Shown here: piece by piece, positions 11,018-21,475 of the stretch
Layout: each line of letters starts with the position of its first letter
Position numbering within the stretch: the first letter of the stretch is position 1
Source: Gautieria morchelliformis
Lineage: Eukaryota; Basidiomycota; Agaricomycetes; Gomphales; Gomphaceae
Direction of reading: 5' to 3'
DNA length: 64,000 nt
Assembly: GCA_015179125.1 (NCBI GenBank)
Contig: WHVA01000107.1
Span: 186,001 to 250,000, forward strand
Notes under the pieces: model-generated
The model's input: only the letters and a program-made list of their open reading frames with translations
What the model was told of the DNA's origin: nothing
The model's database searches: none
Position numbers and translations under genes: made by a program

Positions 11018-13237
11018 TTACCAAGACATCTTACTTAACTCCATAACTTGAACCTCCAGCTCTCCAGCATCCTTGCACCGACCCTGGTTCTGATAGGTTA
11101 AAGCAAGGTTGTCCATGGCCCCCAGGGTGTCAGGATGCTCCTCACCAAGGACCCTCTTCCTTGCCTCCATGACTTGAACTGCCAGCTCTTCAGAATCCTT
11201 CCACCGGCCCTGAGTCTGATAGGTTGTTGCAAGGTTGCCCATGGCCGTGAGGGTGTCAGGATGCTCCTCACCAAGGACCCTCTTCATTGCCTCCATAACT
11301 TGAACCTCCAGCCCCTCAGCATCCTTCCAATGGCCCTGATTCCTATTCGTTGAGGCAAGATTGCCCATGGCCCTGAGGGTGTCAGGATGCTCCTCACCAA
11401 GGAGCTTCTTCCTTGCCTCCATGACTCGGACCTCCAGCTCTTCAGCATCCTTCCACTGGCCCTTCTTTTGATAGGTTAAGGCAAGGTTGCCCATGGCCCT
11501 CAGGGTGTCAGGATGCTCCTCACCAAGGACCCGCTTCCTTGCCTCCATGACTTGAACTTCCAGCTCTTCAGCATCCTTCCACTGGACCTGATTCCTCCAG
11601 GTTGAGGCAAGGTTGCCCATGGCCCTCAGGGTGTCAGGATGCTCCTCACCAAAGACCCTCTTCCTTGCCTCCATGACTTGGACCTCAAGCCCTTCAGCAT
11701 CCTTCCACTGGCCCTTCTTCTGATAAGTTACAGCAAGGTTGCCCATGGCAGTCAGGGTGTCAGGATGTTCCTCACCAAGGACCCTCTTCCTTGCCTCCAT
11801 GACTTGAACTGCCAGCTGTTCAGCATCCTTCCACCGGCCCTGATTCCGATAGGTTGAGCCAAGGTTGCCCATGGCCCTGAGGGTTTCAGGATGCTCCTCA
11901 CCAAGGACCCTCTTCCTTGCCTGCATCACTTGGACCTCCAGCTGTTCAGCATCCTTCCACTGGGCCTGCTTCTGATAGGTTAAGGCAAGGTTGCCCATGG
12001 CCCTTAGGGTGCCAGGATGCTCCTCACCAAGGACCCTCTTCCTTGCCTCCATGATTTGGACCTGCAGCTCTTCAGCATCCTTCAACTGGCCCTCCTTCTG
12101 ATAGGTTAAGGCAAGGTTGCCCATGGCAGTCAGGGCATGAGGATGCTCATTACCAAGGACCCTCTTCATTACCTCCATGACTTGAACCTCCAGCTCTTCA
12201 GCATCCTTCAACTGGCCCTCCTTCTGATAGGTTAAGGCAAGGTTGTTCATGGCTGTCACGGTGTGAGGATGCTCCTCACCAAGGACCCTCTTCATTGCCT
12301 CCATGACTTGAACCTCCAGGCCTTCAGCATCCTTCCACCGGCCCTGCTTGCTATAGGTTAACGCAAGGTTGCCCATAGTGATCAGGGTATCAGGATGTGC
12401 CTCACCAAGGACCCTCTTCCTTGCCTCCATGACTTGAACCTCCAGCTCTTCAGCATCCTTCCACCGGCCCTGATTCCGATAGGTTGAGCCAAGGGCACCC
12501 ATCGCCCTCAGGGTGTCAGGATGCTCCTCACCAAGCACCCTCTTCCTTGACTCCATGACTTGAACCTCCAGCTCTTCAGCATCCCTCCACCGGCCCTGAT
12601 TCCGATAGGTTGAGCCAAGGGCGCCCATGGCCCTCAGGGTGTCAGGATGCTCCTCACCAAGCACCCTCTTCCTTTCCTCCATGACTTGAACCTCCAGCTC
12701 TTCAGCATCTTTCCATCGGCCTGCTTCATTGAACACTTTTGCAAAATTCTCTGCCATGGTTGAATTTGTAGCTTTTGTATATAGCTCATTGATATGGGAC
12801 AGAAGAGATCTCCTAAATGCATACGTGGGTCGCCCTTCTTGGCGCTGGATTCTTTGCATGATTTCTTGTAGAATGATAAGTTCGGACAAGCCACGGATGC
12901 CGCCGCCATCTGCTGAGGGAGTCAGAAGGTGTCACATAACAAGCGTGAAAACCTTACCGAGTGAAAGCAACCTGAGCCCGGCACCTCTTTGCGTCGTGGG
13001 GTTAGATTCGATGCCCGTTCCCCCTGCAGCAGGACAAGCAGTAGACAGCGATACGACCTATTCATGAAGATTCGGCAGATAGTCGATCCGTTGATTCTTT
13101 AGCCTCCTGGAATAAACATTGCTTACCTTCGAGGGTACCAAAGATGGTTCTACGATCGGCAGCGTTTCGTCATGCCCGGATGAAGGAAAGGTTTTGGCGA
13201 CCTGCTCATTGTGGTCCATTGAGGAGTTAGAGGTCAT
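11018..13237 (-). CDS. Patatin N-terminus fused to TPR array (NLR-related), three exons
   Basis: Exon 1 is 13237-13127 (ATG start), intron 13126-13058 (GTAAGC...ATAG, 69 nt), exon 2 13057-12958, intron 12957-12910 (48 nt), exon 3 12909-11018. The joined product is about 700 aa. Exon 2 to 3 reads LRLLSL-DGGGIRGLSELIIL, the oxyanion-hole glycine loop of patatin-like phospholipases, with Asp split across the intron. Within about 20 residues the protein passes straight into the pre-TPR helix (RSLLSHINELYTK) and 13 kinesin-light-chain-type TPR units of 42 aa (LGEEHPDTL core). The patatin catalytic GxSxG, its Asp and the whole NB-ARC switch seen in related fungal NLRs are absent. It may be an internal-deletion derivative, still open throughout. 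Lipase activity is not expected. Confidence 0.7.
11030..12700 (-). repeat. 126-bp tandem TPR repeat array (13 units)
   Basis: Thirteen near-identical 126-bp units, each coding ...W.DAEELEVQVMEARKRV then LGEEHPDTL-type cores, vary mainly at a few positions (YRNQGR, YQKKGQ, YSKQGR). The matching array in copy B (31030-31700) has five units, so copy number changed after duplication. Confidence 0.9.
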
Positions 13238-14157
13238 GGTGGTATGGGAGACGAAGGAGGCAGTGCGAGGCAACTGCGATGAGACCGTGGGAAGGAGAAG
13301 ACTTGACAGGCGCCCATACCCTAACTCGTAGGACTTTTATTATTGTGAGCAGGGCGTTCACACGTAGCATGGCGTGTGGATAGATCCTCAGCGCCATTTG
13401 CGATACCGCAAGCGCGAATGACAGCACGGTGGACGAAATGGAGAAGCGGCTCCTCCAGTTCCCCCGCCAACCGACCTGCTGATGACCACAGGCCGTGGGG
13501 ATTCGGATGGTTGAAGCCGTTAGGGGTTATAAGGGTTGTAGCCGTTGATTTTCCAGGTGCCCGGGCTCGGGGAGCTTTGACGGTTGTGACGATCCCGACG
13601 ATTGTGCGGGAAGCAGTGACATGGTAGGCACACGCGCCAGCAGGTGCCACGGTACTGGCAGTGGCCCCTGCGTGCCAGGCACCCGCATTCGCCCCCAGAT
13701 TCCCGGCGGACGCGGGGAGAAAGTACATGGGATCTTCGAATTTAGCGACTCCATGCCTGATGCATAACCTATCTACAGTTGCACCGTGATCAATACAGAA
13801 CTAATACATATTCCCTATAGTCCAGTATCTTCCGGTCGGGATCGAACACCATGCTCTTGATGATACAGTGCACCGCGCTGGAGAACATCAAGTTCTTGCG
13901 CGCTCAGCATCTTGATCACACATGAGACAAAGGAGTTCATGTCCACTGCTGTTGAACGCTGCGGCACTAAACAGCCGTCGGAGTATCCTCATTCTAATGC
14001 TGAACCCACAATTACATTCAAAGACGTCACACGAAGGCATGGCCAATGCACGGTGCGGTGTCAAAATAGCAGTCAGTCCACAAACCATTATCACAAACGT
14101 TTCCAGTTGCCGTTGTCTTTGTATCAATCTTGTCGATCGAAAAACGCAGCACCAGCA
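13238..14157. other. Unassigned interval upstream of the patatin-TPR gene
   Basis: No confident gene. A Gly/Ala-rich minus-strand frame lies at 13321-13728 and a short coding-looking stretch (FDPDRKILDYREY, minus, about 13805-13870) was not assigned. The first part should contain the promoter of the gene starting at 13237. Confidence 0.4.
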
Positions 14158-15235
14158 CGCCGCACGCACCTTTTCCGCAAACACGAGCGCGAGCGCCTCG
14201 TCCTTCTCGAACGTGCCCTCCGCGCCGCAGAGGAACCACTTCGAGAGCGCCAGGTCCGCTTCGGGTTCGCCCTGTTTGGAGGCCAGGCTATGAGGAGTGG
14301 GGTCAGGCGTTCGGCCGTGTTGCGAGGGGTGTGATAATTGAAAGAGGGAGAAGAGCGGAAGGGGGAGGAGAAAAGGGGGTGGAAAGGAGAAGTGACGACG
14401 GCAGACGGCAGGGAGGAGGCATACCTCTGGTCACAAATACCCTCGCCCGCCACGGCTACCTTCCCTGCACCGCGCGAGGGAACGACATGTATGACAAGAT
14501 AGCGTGCAGATGCGGGGCTGCCAGGAAGCACCGGTATCCGGGCGAGATGCACCCAGACGAAGTGGGCGGACGCGACGTGCGCCGACTCAACCTATCCTCC
14601 GGGAGTAGGAGCTTGGGGCCAAACACGGCTGGCACGCGACCCAACGAACGAAAACGCCACAGCACGTCCCCCCTCCCCTCCAGCAAACCCCCCGTCCATC
14701 CCGGGGCTCACCCATTACTTCTGTAAGAGTCAGCCACGGGGGCCACCCGCAGCGAGAAGTCTCCTTGCCGCCGACACGAAAACGCGGGCGGAGGGACTGA
14801 CGTTGAGCGGGGGCACGAGCGCCGACGGTGCATGGCACGGGTGCGTGGGATGGGCGGGTATGGCCATGGACAAGACGACAAGACAGACGGGTGGCTGGGG
14901 CCGCACAGGGCGCGCCGCATCAAGGGCAGAGAGGAAACGCGCAGGGAATGCCAGAAAGTGCAGCTGATCGCAACCACAACAAAAAGAGAGAAAATATGAC
15001 CACAAAGCAGGGACGAAAGAGCGTCCTGCACCACCCACCCCACTCGTCTACAAAGTGGTCAAAACATCCACCCTATCCCCCCCCCCCCCCCCACACAGAC
15101 ACACACACCCAAAAAAAAAACAACACCCCCAAAACTCCACGGTCAACAACGGGGCATGCTTGCACGGCGCGACCGCGTGCTCGTACGCAAGTCCGAGCTT
15201 GTACGGCGCGGGCGTGAAGCCGAGGTGCATCGGCC
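14158..15235 (-). pseudogene. Sel1-repeat (chitin synthase activator SKT5-like) gene fragment
   Basis: Two minus-strand pieces carry Sel1-like repeat sequence. Piece 1 (about 15235-15130) reads HLGFTPAPYKLGLAYEHA. Piece 2 (about 14310-14158) reads SLASKQGEPEADLALSK then WFLCGAEGTFEKDEALA and ends at a GT donor after FAEK. In SKT5/Chs4-like proteins these segments are adjacent (a helix pair, then SLAS..GE.EADMALSKW), so about 800 bp of unrelated low-complexity sequence now separates them. Upstream (15250-15700) the minus strand is Pro/Ser-rich, as in the disordered N-terminus of that family. No continuous gene can be built and downstream Sel1 units were not found. Family assignment rests on motif memory. 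Confidence 0.45.
15077..15137. repeat. Low-complexity poly-C / CA / poly-A tract
   Basis: A run of about 15 C, then CACACAGACACACACAC, then about 10 A, inside the gap splitting the Sel1-like fragments. Confidence 0.9.
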
Positions 15236-15249
15236 GTGACGGCGGTGGG

Positions 15250-16040
15250 GACTAGGGGAGGGGAGGTTAGTGTGGGGTGTGGGGAGCGTGGCGCTGGCGG
15301 GGCAGGGAATGTCTGTGCCCGGAGATGGACATGCCGCCCATCGCGCCCGCGATATTGTACTCTGCGTACTGGGCAGGAGGCGCCAATCAGGCGGGGGGGG
15401 ATCTGGGGATGCGGGTACGGGGGCGGGCGTATAAAGTCACCAGGTAGCTGGCGCTGTTCACATAACTGGCCTTGGCCAGGCATCCGCCAGGTCCGGGGAA
15501 GGGCGGAGATAGTCGGTGGCGGGCGGGGCTGCGTAGAGAGAGGATGTGCTGGTGGGGAAGGAGGGCGAAGAGGCTTGGGCATACGGGGCGGGGCTTGCTG
15601 GCGCGTAGTGGAGGGGTCGTCGAGTGTGCGGGCTATCTGCGGGAAGAGTCAGCAGACGCTTGGGAGGCTGGCACACGCACACCAGCGCCGAGGCTGAGCA
15701 TCACTTTCTCCGGCATCGACAACGAGGTCGAGTGTGCGGTCGTCCTCTGTGCGGAAGTGGGGCGGGAGTCGCGGGACAGGCGGGTTCGAGTGGCGCGACG
15801 GGTGGTGTGGTGCTGCTGGCGTTGAAAGTCGCTGGGAAGCGGCCGGAAGGCGGGTGCGTAGGACTTGGTGTGCCGTGTCCTGGTGTGTTGTGACCTTAGA
15901 AGCCCTTGTCTTCGACAATTCCCGAAACGTGAGATGGGGGGCAAGGCGAACCGGTGCGCATTATAGAGGGAGTCCATGGCTCTCCATGTCGTCTTCGTAC
16001 GCGCAGCTGGTCCATATCTACGAATCACCGCGGCTGTGAT
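15250..16040. other. GC-rich unassigned sequence
   Basis: Minus-strand frames are Pro/Ser/Ala-rich with no domain. The lower part may belong to the disordered N-terminus of the SKT5-like gene. Nothing else recognised. Confidence 0.35.
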
Positions 16041-19000
16041 GTCATGCCTTGCAGTGAGTGAGCTCTGTGCACTGCCTGGGCAAAGTTTTGTGAACCCGTT
16101 GTCGCGCCCGTAACACATGTGCATCACCGCAAGTAAGCATTTCACCCACCCGGTCGATCCAGGTCACACACAGCTTTGTCGACCTGTTCCACGCCCGACC
16201 CAACCCACTACCAGACCTCCAAACGCGAAACTTGTCTCCCGTCCATCTCCGATCACCTCCCAACCTTTTGCAGCCAGCCTAGACCCTCCAATGCCCCACG
16301 GCGGGCTTCAGCAGGAGCAATCCGCAGCGTTGAAGTGGCTGGGAGATCATCTGATTTTGAGCTACTATATAATGCCCTTAGATATTCTATCGCAATATTA
16401 CGTTGGTTCAGTCTGAGGCGTACGAGGAAATCGTCCCACTTAGTTAGACATATATCCAGAAGCGTCCTCTACCCAATCAATTCTGACCATTCCGACGGCT
16501 ACGACAGTTCTATCAATGGAGAAGTTAGGTAACCGACTCCCGCAGAGCAGCCCTCGCCTGGGGCACCCTCAGGCAAATCTTCCAGCAAACATTGTTGAAG
16601 GACGAACGCAGTTGTAACAGAAATTCTGAGACCCGCACAGATGTACCACAGACACCCCGCGCATGGTCGTGCCCTCCCCTCCGCTCTTGCAGGATCACCA
16701 CAGCCTCGACCCCAGCCGATGGGCAACCCTTTGAATTGTTGCGGTGGATGTAGGACACCGTGCTTTGCGTTGATGCCTGATGGTGGACTCATAATAGATG
16801 AGTGAGTATATCATGTTTCAATGTTGGCATCTATGGCCAGGTGTACGATACTGCCCCCTTGGAAGCCATAAATAACAGGCCTCTCACCGCTTCGTCTCAT
16901 ACGCCCGACGGCGATGCTAAGCTGTCACGACGCCTTCGCCGCCGTCAATTGCGTTTACGTCTATGATATGCCGCATTATAGGTCAGAGCATAACAGTGAA
17001 TGGTGTCGTCACCAGAACCGGATCGACACGGGCGGGGCACCGTGCGCCATACAGAGCAGGTTGACGTTCGATATAAATGTGAACCACTAAGTGGGTACGG
17101 TTGTCAGCCACGGTGTTGTGGGCGTAAAATACGAACAGGGGCAGGGGGAAGAGAAGCAAAGAAAGCCGTAGCCACACGAACTAAGAATAATAACCACACA
17201 TAAAACGATGAAACGACCCCGTTGAAACCGTCAACTCAGAAAGTATATATAACACATGACAGGCATGCACCCTTAACGACTGCGAATGGTCACTCACCCC
17301 ATTTCCAATAAATACCGTCGCCCGTGCCGCAATCTCCATGTCCACCGCCAGCCCAACAATCCTCTCACTCTCCCGCCCGGTCCTCGACCCCATCTGCCCG
17401 TCCTCGTCCAGCTCGTCAACCCCCTCGCTTAACGTACCTCCAAATCCCCCCTCCTTGCCCCGCATGTCCTGTATGAAGTGGGCCCCATGCTCGACCCGCA
17501 TTAACCGAGAGGGGGCATTAACATCCGTTATGAAATCCATATCCGCGCTTACCCGCACCTCCCACCCGTCCGCGCGGAGCGCAGACGTGATCGCGTCTCA
17601 CCAGACCGTGTCACCGTTCGTGCAGACATAGGCTGTGTTGAGTCGCCCGCCTGCGCTGCTATCGGAAGTGGTGCCTTCGGCTCTCAAGTCGACGTGCATC
17701 TGCTTCGTGGTCTGTTGGCCCTGTGTCATTGGTATAATGACCCCCACCAGGACCGCGTCTCTCAATCCTCTCAACCCGCCCCGGCAGCCCCTCCTCCCGC
17801 TCTTCTCGTACACGCCGTACGTGCCGCATTATATCATCCACGGACACCTAACAGTGGCATGCGAATTCTGCCTGGTCGGCGGGGGTTTGGAGGCCCCCAA
17901 GGGGAGGGGTGTACCTGCAGGAGCGAGTTAGCTAGTGAGAGGCGATTGAATGAAGCGACAACGAAAAAATGAAAATGAAATGAAAAATGGTGTGTTGAGC
18001 GCAAACGAGAGAATGAATGGGAGGATAAACTAAGCAGAACATGACCAATGGAAAGGTTCAGTTGGGGGAAGGGACCGGAAAGACAGAATGGATGAGGTGA
18101 TCCAATACTTTGGCAATAATTTTTTTCTGGTTCTTAGGTCATCCAGAAGTAAAACGGCGACGAAATAGGAGAGGGCACCTACTTGAATGAGCAACAAGCG
18201 AGGAGGTATGGAAAAGTAAGTAGAAGACGTGGAAGAATGAGAATGACGTGCAGCGAGGAGAGCGAGAAAACAAACACGGTATGAGATAAAAAGAAGCAGA
18301 CAAGAAGTACCAAACGAGGACGCAAGAGTGGCGCGACAGACACACTAAAATAACTAATAAAATCACAGAAAGGCAAGAAAACCCACCGATCCATCAGACC
18401 CTCCGCCTCGTTAATGCCCTGCTACCACGCGCTGTCCCGCTCGAGGCCTGCACGGTGTTGCCTCTAAGTCGCCACGTCGCCAAGCGTGTCGGCCGTGACG
18501 GACGTATCTTCCGTGTTCTAGACTGCGGAGAGCGCCGACGGCCAAGTTGAAGAATGCGTGGCATCGCGATCAGGGATCCACGCCCGGGGAGAATTCCGTC
18601 TTCGTCGTTGTCGATAACGTTGGCCATGCGCGTCAGACGGATCGTCAGGCCCCGCACCCACGGTCCACCCTCGCGCCCTTAAATTGCGCTGCGCTGCATA
18701 GCGCACGAGCGGACTCCAGTGGAGGTCTGTGAGCACAGGGGAGTCGCGCAGCGCGGGGAGGCAGGAGGATGCGGATGGTACTGAAGATTCCGGCGGAATA
18801 ATCCTAGTGGTTTGTTTTGTTATCGGCCTGAAGGTAAAAGGAAGGCAACGGGATAACACTGATACAAATGAAGATGCAGAAGCAGAGTATAGCCGTATCC
18901 AGTTCTAGGCACGGGCCCCCAGCTCGCCAGGTAAAGTCTTCAGACAAGACACAGCTCCGCCCCATTCCACATCGCCCCCTCCCCAATCCAACTACAATGT

Positions 19001-19060
19001 TCGCAATCTCCCATCAACTGGGCTCCACCCCGCACGTCCACAGCCACAGTTAGCGCCCTG
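16041..19060. repeat. Segmental duplication C, copy 1 (fucosyltransferase block)
   Basis: Collinear with 60942-63900. Both start near a shared TGTCATGCC/CATGTCGCG..CTTGCAGTGAGTGA stretch and run through the fucosyltransferase-like exons to the sequence around AAAGTCTTCAGACAAGAC. Copy 1 is more damaged. No gene was recognised in 16041-17008 besides conserved flank. Confidence 0.85.
17009..18780 (-). pseudogene. GDP-fucose O-fucosyltransferase-like pseudogene (copy 1)
   Basis: Homologous exon by exon to 61828-63669. Exon 18780-~18400 keeps DLHWSPLVRYAAQRNL, but the substrate-binding HxRRGDF motif is destroyed by deletions near 18430-18480. The middle exon (~17870-17300) has a frame change near 17690 and TGA at 17598-17600 where copy 2 has Trp (TVW-W-DAI). 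The conserved end DMEIAARATVFIGNG is followed by a donor GTGAGT, and the last exon ends SIRFW-stop at 17009. The active-site change, frameshift and stop together show it is not functional as a transferase. Confidence 0.75.
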
Positions 19061-19398
19061 GGGCAATGCTGGAATGCGCTCGACGCGCATACAGCGCAAG
19101 GGAGAAAAGGCGGGAGAGTGGCAGAGCAGGATGTTACGTAAATGAACTGGCAGGAGCAGCCGAGCTGAATTCGCTTAGAACAAAGAGCAACGCTGCACAT
19201 CAGAATGGTTCGCTCCTTTTATTGGGCGCGAAGGACAAAAGACATATCCATCGGTGTCTAAGCAGAAGAGAAAAGAAATCCTGCTTCCGGACTTCTGTCT
19301 CACACCGATATGACGTGCCGATAACCGGTAGGCGGTCGGTGCCAAACAAAGAGTCACGTGGGAATACAGGGTCATACAACGTGTCCTATACACGACAG
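19061..19398. other. Junction between block C copy 1 and duplication copy B
   Basis: No gene or element recognised. Block C homology fades near 19060 and copy B begins sharply at 19399. Confidence 0.5.
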
Positions 19399-19723
19399 CC
19401 TTTATCGTTCGTTACCAATAGCTGCCTGAGGTCACTGCACACGCCGGCGGGGCATAGGGCGTACGCCCGTCGAGCTCGGATACGGCTACGCTGGTTACCT
19501 CGAATGCCTCTTCCCCTTGCTGCGCTTGCCTGTCCACAAAACGGTTCTTAGTACCCCTCCATGTCGTCGAACGGGACTCGAGGGCCCTCTTGGGCACGTC
19601 TCTATCAACCCAAGCTTCCGACGAACTGCGATGTCTCTAGGCTTGGCACGAGGCTGCACATTGCATTCAGTTCGGCGTCGCTGAACGATAGCGTGTTGGG
19701 ATGAAACTACAAGTCGATGTCAT

Positions 19724-20837
19724 CTATGAGAAATCGGGAAGGTCCTTCGTCTGGACAGCGTTACTGTTGAAATGCGTGATATGGTTGTCAGGGGCCGACG
19801 GATAGCAGTGGGGTGCGGGTGAGGGTGCGAGGACCGGGACTGTCAAAATACGAAATAAACCAACCTGTGGACCAGCGACCTTTGAGATCTCAGGGAGCGA
19901 GACCCATAGAGCGTTGACCTCATGGTCGTTCACAAGGTCAACGCTCTCTGGGTCTCGCTCCGGTTAAGTTGCGTCTCTGGGAGTGGCTGTGGATAGGGCC
20001 AGTAGGACACTGAGGGCGGGTACAGCAGTACACTGTCCTTGGGCGCGACCTGAGACGGGATTGCGCTATGCTGATGCTGGCAGTCGGATGCCCAAGGTCG
20101 ATGCTGCTGCACACACTGTCCTGAGGCGCGTTCTGAGACGGGATTGCGCTATATTGGTGGCGCCAGTTGGACGCCCAAGGCGGACGCTGCGGCACACTGA
20201 CTGGTCTTAGGCGCGACCAGAGACGGCATTGTAGTGGTGGCAGGCGGAGGCGGGTATGAGGAAGGGCTGGGACGGGGCAGGCTAGAAGGCCGATCGCAGG
20301 GTGGGGTGGGGTAGTCCGCTGGGGTGAACCGTGGCATGGTGGCAGGAAGCTGCTGGGGCTGTGATTGGTCGACTGCAGACGTAGACGCCTCAGACGTAGG
20401 AGATGGGCCGGCAGGACCAAAACGCGCTCCGGTGGTGTACAGCGGCAGCGGGTCCTGGGTCGCCCTAGCACGCGCTCGAGCCTTGGTTTACGCGCAGCGC
20501 GCTTCCGTTCCTTCTCAGCGTCCTTCTCGGGGCGCAGACGTTCTCTGTCGGCCTTCTTCATGGGCTGGAAACGGTAGTTGGGGTATGCGATCTTGTGCTC
20601 GGCCTTCTTGTCGTCGCTGAGACGTTGATAGTGAGTATGTGCTTGTGGGGTTTCGTTCCCCCACATTTTACCGATCGTCTTTGAGATTTCGGACTGAGGC
20701 ATGCCACGGAGCAGGGTCAACTCCTCAAGTTTGGCACGACGATAAAGGATGAACGCATTAGACGGACGGGTTGGGTTGCCCCCAGAGCCTGTAGGAGAGG
20801 AGCGATGGGTAGAGGAGGCGTTGGGCGGTGGAGGCAT
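19724..20837 (-). pseudogene. HMG-box pseudogene (copy B)
   Basis: Duplicate of 276-1573. ATG at 20837 and the HMG box (NAFILYRRAK, SEISKTIGKMW) are intact, but the frame shifts after KRAARKP near 20487 relative to copy A. Inside the Pro-rich tail an inverted duplication (19894-19961) changes the C-terminus, and the 56-nt intron of copy A is reduced so that the frame reads through VGLFRIL. A truncated HMG protein of about 299 aa could still be made, ending in a Ser/Pro/Arg-rich tail unrelated to that of copy A. Confidence 0.75.
19894..19961. repeat. Near-perfect palindrome inside HMG pseudogene
   Basis: Arms 19894-19920 and 19935-19961 (27 bp, one mismatch) flank a 14-nt loop. Copy A (about 592-630) has only one arm followed directly by AGTTGCGTCTCTGGG, so about 34 bp were added here in inverted orientation. 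Confidence 0.92.
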
Positions 20838-21475
20838 GGAGGGCCGTGTGGTGTGGGAGAAGGCGGATGAGGACAGGGCGTCGTGGTAGTGGTAGATAAA
20901 GGGAAGGACAATGCTTTACACCAAAAAGGTGCAACAATAGCAGCCATAGTTCGAGGACGTTGACTGTGTAGGTCCATGTTTTTCAGGTGGCCCCCGGACA
21001 ATGAGGTCAGCGCGGATCGCAAGCGGGTCACCTACCCGTGGACTGAACAAAGCAAGCTATAAGCAACGGCCGTCAACTACGCTCTGTTGCCGTGCATCCT
21101 GTTGAAAGGATAAGACGCCTGGAGGCGCGACAACGGCGAGGTGAGTGCGCAACTGAGCGAGTATTAGGATGGCGGACCCGGGCGGCGAAAAAGCTAGATG
21201 GCGACTAAGACCGCGTCTTTATAGGTGCAGCGTCCGGATTCCTCCTTTGTATCTCACGCAGTCCTGGTGCTATAAGTATGGATCACCACGAGAGACAAGA
21301 AGGTCGATATTGGAACTCCTTTTGTACTCCGATCACCACCACTGGAAGGGCGCTTAACACAGTTCTACATTTCCTTCGTAATTCCTCGCACAAACGCGCC
21401 TCTAAAAGACTCTCAGCTACATAATCATACATTTACACGAATATCTACGCCGACAACCCACCAGCCCAGGCTCCG

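Larger units (their letters stand above)
19399..21312. repeat. Segmental duplication, copy B left part
   Basis: Matches 1 to about 2080 of copy A. It is interrupted at 21312 by LINE 2, after which homology resumes at 27857. Confidence 0.92.

Noticed and set aside
11135-11857. Plus-strand 72-codon frames repeated across the TPR gene
   Set aside because: They are antisense shadows of the 126-bp repeat units.
13830-13850. Possible tRNA B-box (GTTCGATCCC on the minus strand)
   Set aside because: No matching A-box, acceptor stem or anticodon arm around it; the context reads as coding-like sequence.
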